This document shows, piece after piece, positions 5,747 to 5,917 of a stretch of DNA of 5,917 nt (its first letter is position 1; each line of letters begins with the position of its first letter). The notes beneath the pieces were generated by a model. It was not told the origin of the DNA. It did not search any database and saw nothing but the letters and a program-made list of their open reading frames with translations. Both the position numbers and the translations under genes were made by a program. Source of the DNA: an uncultured Eubacteriales bacterium (GTDB taxonomy: Bacteria > Bacillota > Clostridia > Oscillospirales > CAG-272); assembly GCA_900556615.1 (NCBI GenBank), contig USPP01000114.1, positions 1-5,917 of the forward strand, read 5' to 3'.

Positions 5747-5917
5747 ATGAAATATCACATTTTACGGAAATTATTTGTATTTGTCGGTACAGCAGCAATA
5801 TTTGTTTTGTCGGTATTTGCAGCCTCTAACGGCGTGGGCAAACTTGAAAATATTACATCGCGTTCCGTTGTTCCGGGAGTGACATATCAACAATCAAAAG
5901 CTGTTGACGGAGAAAAA
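5747..5917 (+). CDS. Secreted protein, N-terminal part only (runs off the right edge)
   Basis: The first 57 codons of a gene cut by the window end. The protein opens with a basic n-region (MKYHILRK), a hydrophobic core (LFVFVGTAAIFVLSV) and a likely signal peptidase I site after FA or FAA, about residue 25-26. The mature part starts near ASNGVGKLENITSRSVVPG. An in-frame ATG at 5735 would add four residues, but AGAAGG (5729-5734) touches it, so 5747 is preferred with a 12-base gap. The family cannot be fixed from so little. The VVPGVTYQQSKAVDGEK stretch is faintly like the beginnings of secreted phosphodiester glycosidases (NAGPA/DUF2233 type), which is a guess only. The terminator lies just upstream, so it probably has its own promoter, but none is convincing. 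Confidence 0.75.
   Translation, partial: MKYHILRKLFVFVGTAAIFVLSVFAASNGVGKLENITSRSVVPGVTYQQSKAVDGEK

Noticed and set aside
1..5917. CRISPR array, tRNA, rRNA, transposase or phage gene
   Set aside because: No regularly spaced repeats, cloverleaf, or transposase- or integrase-like translation was seen on either strand.

Overview
The window looks like a chromosomal segment of a moderate-to-low GC Firmicute, most likely a gut- or rumen-type member of the Clostridia. The evidence is the L1 C-terminus, purine-rich Shine-Dalgarno sites, a consensus extended -10 promoter, a CPBP-family membrane protease, a GH38 mannosidase, and a short inverted-repeat-ended intergenic element of the kind scattered through such genomes. 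The species cannot be named from the sequence. All genes are on the + strand.

Layout. (1) 2-169: the last 55 codons of rplA (ribosomal protein L1), closed by a strong intrinsic terminator at 183-250. (2) 255-426: a MITE-like repeat with 11-bp terminal inverted repeats. (3) 466-1656: a nine-helix CPBP (CAAX protease/bacteriocin-processing) membrane protease with an unusual beta-rich C-terminal domain. (4) 1735-2616: an AraC-family regulator. (5) 2661-2816: a second, diverged copy of the repeat in the same orientation, followed by a long hairpin (2819-2883). (6) 2897-2944: a promoter with a perfect extended -10, a poor -35, and ACTAT half-sites 21 bp apart that look like an AraC-type operator; a leader of about 110 nt follows. 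(7) 3061-5646: a complete 861-residue GH38 alpha-mannosidase without a signal peptide, closed by a strong hairpin (5684-5720). (8) 5747-5917: the start of a secreted protein, cut by the window edge.

How the parts may work together (inference): the AraC protein probably senses a carbohydrate or related signal and activates the mannosidase promoter just downstream. The mannosidase would then hydrolyse imported alpha-mannosides in the cytoplasm. The protease has no obvious link to mannose use. It lies with the regulator between the two repeat copies, so the pair could be a cassette inserted behind rplA. No transporter is visible. The most checkable unusual features are the repeat-flanked gene pair, the 21-bp-spaced operator, the protease's extra domain, and a codon-usage break in the middle of the mannosidase gene. 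I see no RNA gene, CRISPR array, transposase or phage gene.
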